NCBI RefSeq assembly: GCF_027925155.1
Contig: NZ_BSDY01000010.1
Coordinates: 1-64,000, forward strand
From: Propionigenium maris DSM 9537
GTDB taxonomy: Bacteria; Fusobacteriota; Fusobacteriia; Fusobacteriales; Fusobacteriaceae
Direction of reading: 5' to 3'
DNA: 64,000 nt
Part shown: one piece after another, positions 61,489 to 64,000 of the stretch
Numbering within the stretch: position 1 is the stretch's first letter
How the letters are laid out: the number at the start of each line of letters is the position of its first letter
The notes under the pieces: model-generated
Told to the model about the DNA's origin: nothing
Databases searched by the model: none
The model's input: only the letters and a program-made list of their open reading frames with translations
Program-made: the position numbers and the translations under genes

Positions 61489-64000
61489 TGGTAATAGATA
61501 TAGAAAAAAGACTTCGAGAAATATCGAAATTAAAAGAAAAATTAAATCCAGCACATAGAGTAGATGATTCTAACAACAATTATACAGCTGGTGAAATCAA
61601 CAAGGGGAATTATGATATAAAGTTTCTTGAGACAATTAGTGATATCTCAGAAAAAATACCTCAAAGTAATGGGTCGCGATATTATAAAAAACTAGATATT
61701 AAGGTTGGAATTATTGCAGATGAATTTTTATATAATTCATATAAGGAAATAGCTGAATTTGTGTATATAACTCCAGAAAACTATAAGGATAAAATACCCG
61801 ACATTGATTTATTACTAGTTGTCAGTGCTTGGAAGGGTTTAAATGATGAATGGGTAGGCCTGACACAAAAAGCTCCGGATAAAAGAAATGTTTTGTTTAA
61901 GATTATAGAAAAATGTAAGAAAAATAAAATAAAAACAGTCTTCTACAGTAAAGAGGATCCGGTAAACTATGAACGTTTTATAGAAATAGCCAAAAAATGT
62001 GAATATGTATTTACTTCAGCCAAGGAAAAGATAGAAGATTATAAAAAAGAATGTGGCCACGAAAATGTAGATGTACTAACGTTTGGAATTAATCCGATTT
62101 ATCATAATCCTATAGGACTGAGAAACTTTAATTTTGAAAAAAAAGTGGTTTTTTCAGGATCATGGATAGCTGAAAAATATCCTGAAAGAGGTCCGGAAAC
62201 AATAGATATCTTTGACGGCATACTAAGAGCTGACCATGGTTTGAAAATAATTGATAGGAATTTCAACTTGAATCTAAAGAAATACAAGTTCCCTGAACAA
62301 TACACTGAATTTGTATCTCCGGCAATAAATCATGAAAAACTACAAAAAGTTCACAAGCTCTATAACTGGGCTATTAACTTAAATAGTATTAAAGACAGTT
62401 TTTCAATGTTTGCTAATAGAGTTTATGAACTGCAAGCAATGGGAAATATATTACTATCTAATTATAGTATAGGGGTAAATTGTCTTTTCCCAAATGTTTT
62501 TATAGTAAACGATGGATCAGAAGTACAAAGAATTCTAAATGGGTTTAATGAGAAGGAGCTATATAGACACCAAGTACTAGGAATTAGAAATACGATGTCA
62601 GGGCATTGTAACTTTGACAAACTTCAAAGGTTATTTAGTATTGCTAAAAAAAATTATGAGTTTACTCCTCCTTTAGTAACTATATTATATGACAAGCTAA
62701 CTGAGAGTATTCAAGAATCTTATAAAAGACAAACATATGAAAATAAAGAGCTGGTTTCAATAGAGGATTTTTCAATGAATCAGTATGAAAAATCAGATAT
62801 CATTTGTTATTTTTCTGAAGAATATCTCTATGAAGAGTTTTATATTCAGGATATGGTAAATGGGTTTAAATATACTGACTCGGATTATATCACAAAGGAT
62901 ATGTATTATGAGGGCGATAAATTAGTCGAAGGAATTCAAAACAATTATGTCAGTTATATCAAAGATGAAGCAAGAACATTGTATTGGAAAAACTCCTTTA
63001 CATATGAAGCTTTTAAAAAGAGAAAAATTGTAGGGAAAGTAGGCAACGGATACAGTATAGATCCTTTTGAAATAGAAGCTATCAATGAAAGAGTCGGAAA
63101 AATAAAAAAAGACTATAAACTATCATTAATAATACCTACTTATAATAATGGAGACCACTTGTGGAGTAAGTGTTTTAACAGTCTGAAAAGAAGTACTATG
63201 TTTAATGATATAGAAATAATTATTGTGGATGATGGTTCTACTGACAATTATACACCTAAAATCGTAGAGAGATTAGGAAGGCATTATGCCAATGTTAAGA
63301 CATACTTCTATAATGATGGAGGAAGCGGAAGTGCTTCAAGGCCAAGAAATAAGGGAATAGAATTGTCAACTACAGAATTAATAACTTATCTAGATCCTGA
63401 TAATGAAGCGGTTAATGATGGTTACTATAAATTGTATAAAAAAATGTTGTCAACCAATTCAGATATTGTAATAGGTGATTACTTGAAATTAACAAATAAA
63501 AAATCTCTTTTTTCTGTAAAGCATTTTTACCAAAAGGACATTAACAGTCCAAGAGATTATTTATTAAAAACTAATTTTAGAGCTCAAAGTATACAAGCAT
63601 TAATAGTGAAAAAAGAAATTATAACAAAAAATTCTTTAGAGATGATTGAAGGAGCAATAGGACAAGATACTTTGTTTTTTCAAGAGTTAATTTTAAATTC
63701 TAAAAATATTATTTTTATAGATGAATTAATACACCTATACTATGCTGCAGTAGAAGGATCTGCAGTAAATAATATTTCAAGAAAATTTTTTGAGAGATAC
63801 TTAATTATGGAAAAGGGAAGACTCGAAGCACTTGAATCCTATGGGTTACTAAAAAGTTATAAAGAGCAGAAATTTGAGTATTATTATAAAAACTGGTATT
63901 TAGAAAAATTAAAAAAAATAAAGCCTGATGACTATCTTTATGCTAAAAAGGTCTTATTGGAGATATTTAACCTGTATTCGACTTCAGGTAAAATAAAAGA
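61488..64000 (+). CDS. Large two-domain glycosyltransferase, runs off the window
   Basis: The ATG overlaps the previous stop. More than 837 codons are open to the window end. The N-terminal ~480 residues resemble the CgeB/DUF3880-type GT-B fold (VVFSGSWIAEKYPERG, ANRVYELQAMGNILLSNYS), while residues from about 545 onward are a GT-A family 2 domain (LIIPTYNNGDHLW, IIIVDDGSTDNYT, GSASRPRNKGIEL). Such fusions make alternating linkages in surface polymers. The true stop lies beyond the window. Confidence 0.85.
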   Translation, partial: MVIDIEKRLREISKLKEKLNPAHRVDDSNNNYTAGEINKGNYDIKFLETISDISEKIPQSNGSRYYKKLDIKVGIIADEFLYNSYKEIAEFVYITPENYKDKIPDIDLLLVVSAWKGLNDEWVGLTQKAPDKRNVLFKIIEKCKKNKIKTVFYSKEDPVNYERFIEIAKKCEYVFTSAKEKIEDYKKECGHENVDVLTFGINPIYHNPIGLRNFNFEKKVVFSGSWIAEKYPERGPETIDIFDGILRADHGLKIIDRNFNLNLKKYKFPEQYTEFVSPAINHEKLQKVHKLYNWAINLNSIKDSFSMFANRVYELQAMGNILLSNYSIGVNCLFPNVFIVNDGSEVQRILNGFNEKELYRHQVLGIRNTMSGHCNFDKLQRLFSIAKKNYEFTPPLVTILYDKLTESIQESYKRQTYENKELVSIEDFSMNQYEKSDIICYFSEEYLYEEFYIQDMVNGFKYTDSDYITKDMYYEGDKLVEGIQNNYVSYIKDEARTLYWKNSFTYEAFKKRKIVGKVGNGYSIDPFEIEAINERVGKIKKDYKLSLIIPTYNNGDHLWSKCFNSLKRSTMFNDIEIIIVDDGSTDNYTPKIVERLGRHYANVKTYFYNDGGSGSASRPRNKGIELSTTELITYLDPDNEAVNDGYYKLYKKMLSTNSDIVIGDYLKLTNKKSLFSVKHFYQKDINSPRDYLLKTNFRAQSIQALIVKKEIITKNSLEMIEGAIGQDTLFFQELILNSKNIIFIDELIHLYYAAVEGSAVNNISRKFFERYLIMEKGRLEALESYGLLKSYKEQKFEYYYKNWYLEKLKKIKPDDYLYAKKVLLEIFNLYSTSGKIK

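Overview
The window is most likely chromosomal DNA of a free-living or gut-type member of the Fusobacteriota (Ilyobacter/Propionigenium/Fusobacterium-like). The evidence is AT-rich DNA with AGGAGG-type ribosome sites, a Gram-negative envelope (lipoproteins and a polysaccharide-export ABC pair without cell-wall anchoring), a CIRCE-controlled groESL operon, and a gene set dominated by amino-acid and polyamine metabolism (cysteine desulfidase, NSS/MetS, BrnQ and APC permeases, PotABCD). The phylum call is an inference from gene style; no rRNA or tRNA was found to fix it.

Layout. 1-3450: a compact, decaying island of tiny overlapping genes of probable phage or mobile origin; several frames are broken by in-frame stops, and it ends at intrinsic terminators. 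3.5-6.5 kb: stress genes (Hsp20, GroEL, GroES). 6.9-20 kb: an ornithine/arginine-type decarboxylase fused to arginase, a YdcF-like protein, a half-size cation exchanger headed by an (ATTT)n tract, two MscS channels, ZntB/CorA, an L,D-transpeptidase and an APC permease fused to a PTS EIIA-like domain. 20-25.7 kb: a MocR regulator divergent from cysteine desulfidase with palindromic operators between them, a racemase and rubrerythrin. 25.8-32.2 kb: one long leftward transcription unit, response regulator > histidine kinase > ABC importer > thioredoxin with an in-frame UGA (candidate selenocysteine) > YjjG phosphatase > M23 peptidase. 32-46 kb: a diguanylate cyclase, lipoproteins, a nitroreductase, an APC permease with a structured leader, a lipoprotein amidohydrolase, an NSS transporter with its 32-residue MetS-like partner, SlyD, an HAD phosphatase and BrnQ. 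46.7-51.3 kb: malX-malY with a PRD-type regulator. 51.5-55.6 kb: potABCD. 56.3 kb to the end: a more AT-rich surface-polysaccharide cluster (glycosyltransferases, ABC exporter, methyltransferase with coiled coil), running off the window.

How it fits together. The decarboxylase-arginase fusion would turn arginine into putrescine in one polypeptide, and potABCD moves polyamines, so the two form a plausible polyamine circuit. Five amino-acid carriers and the cysteine desulfidase fit an amino-acid-fermenting life style. The four copies of a ~210-bp hairpin-rich intergenic repeat (24.0, 35.4, 46.0 and 54.3 kb), and a second related family (36.9 and 46.4 kb), are the main non-coding structure. The strongest candidates for new biology are the UGA-containing thioredoxin, the repeat-headed exchanger that looks phase-variable, the decarboxylase-arginase fusion, the repeat families, and the structured leader at 38.5 kb. 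No CRISPR array, restriction system, rRNA or tRNA was seen.
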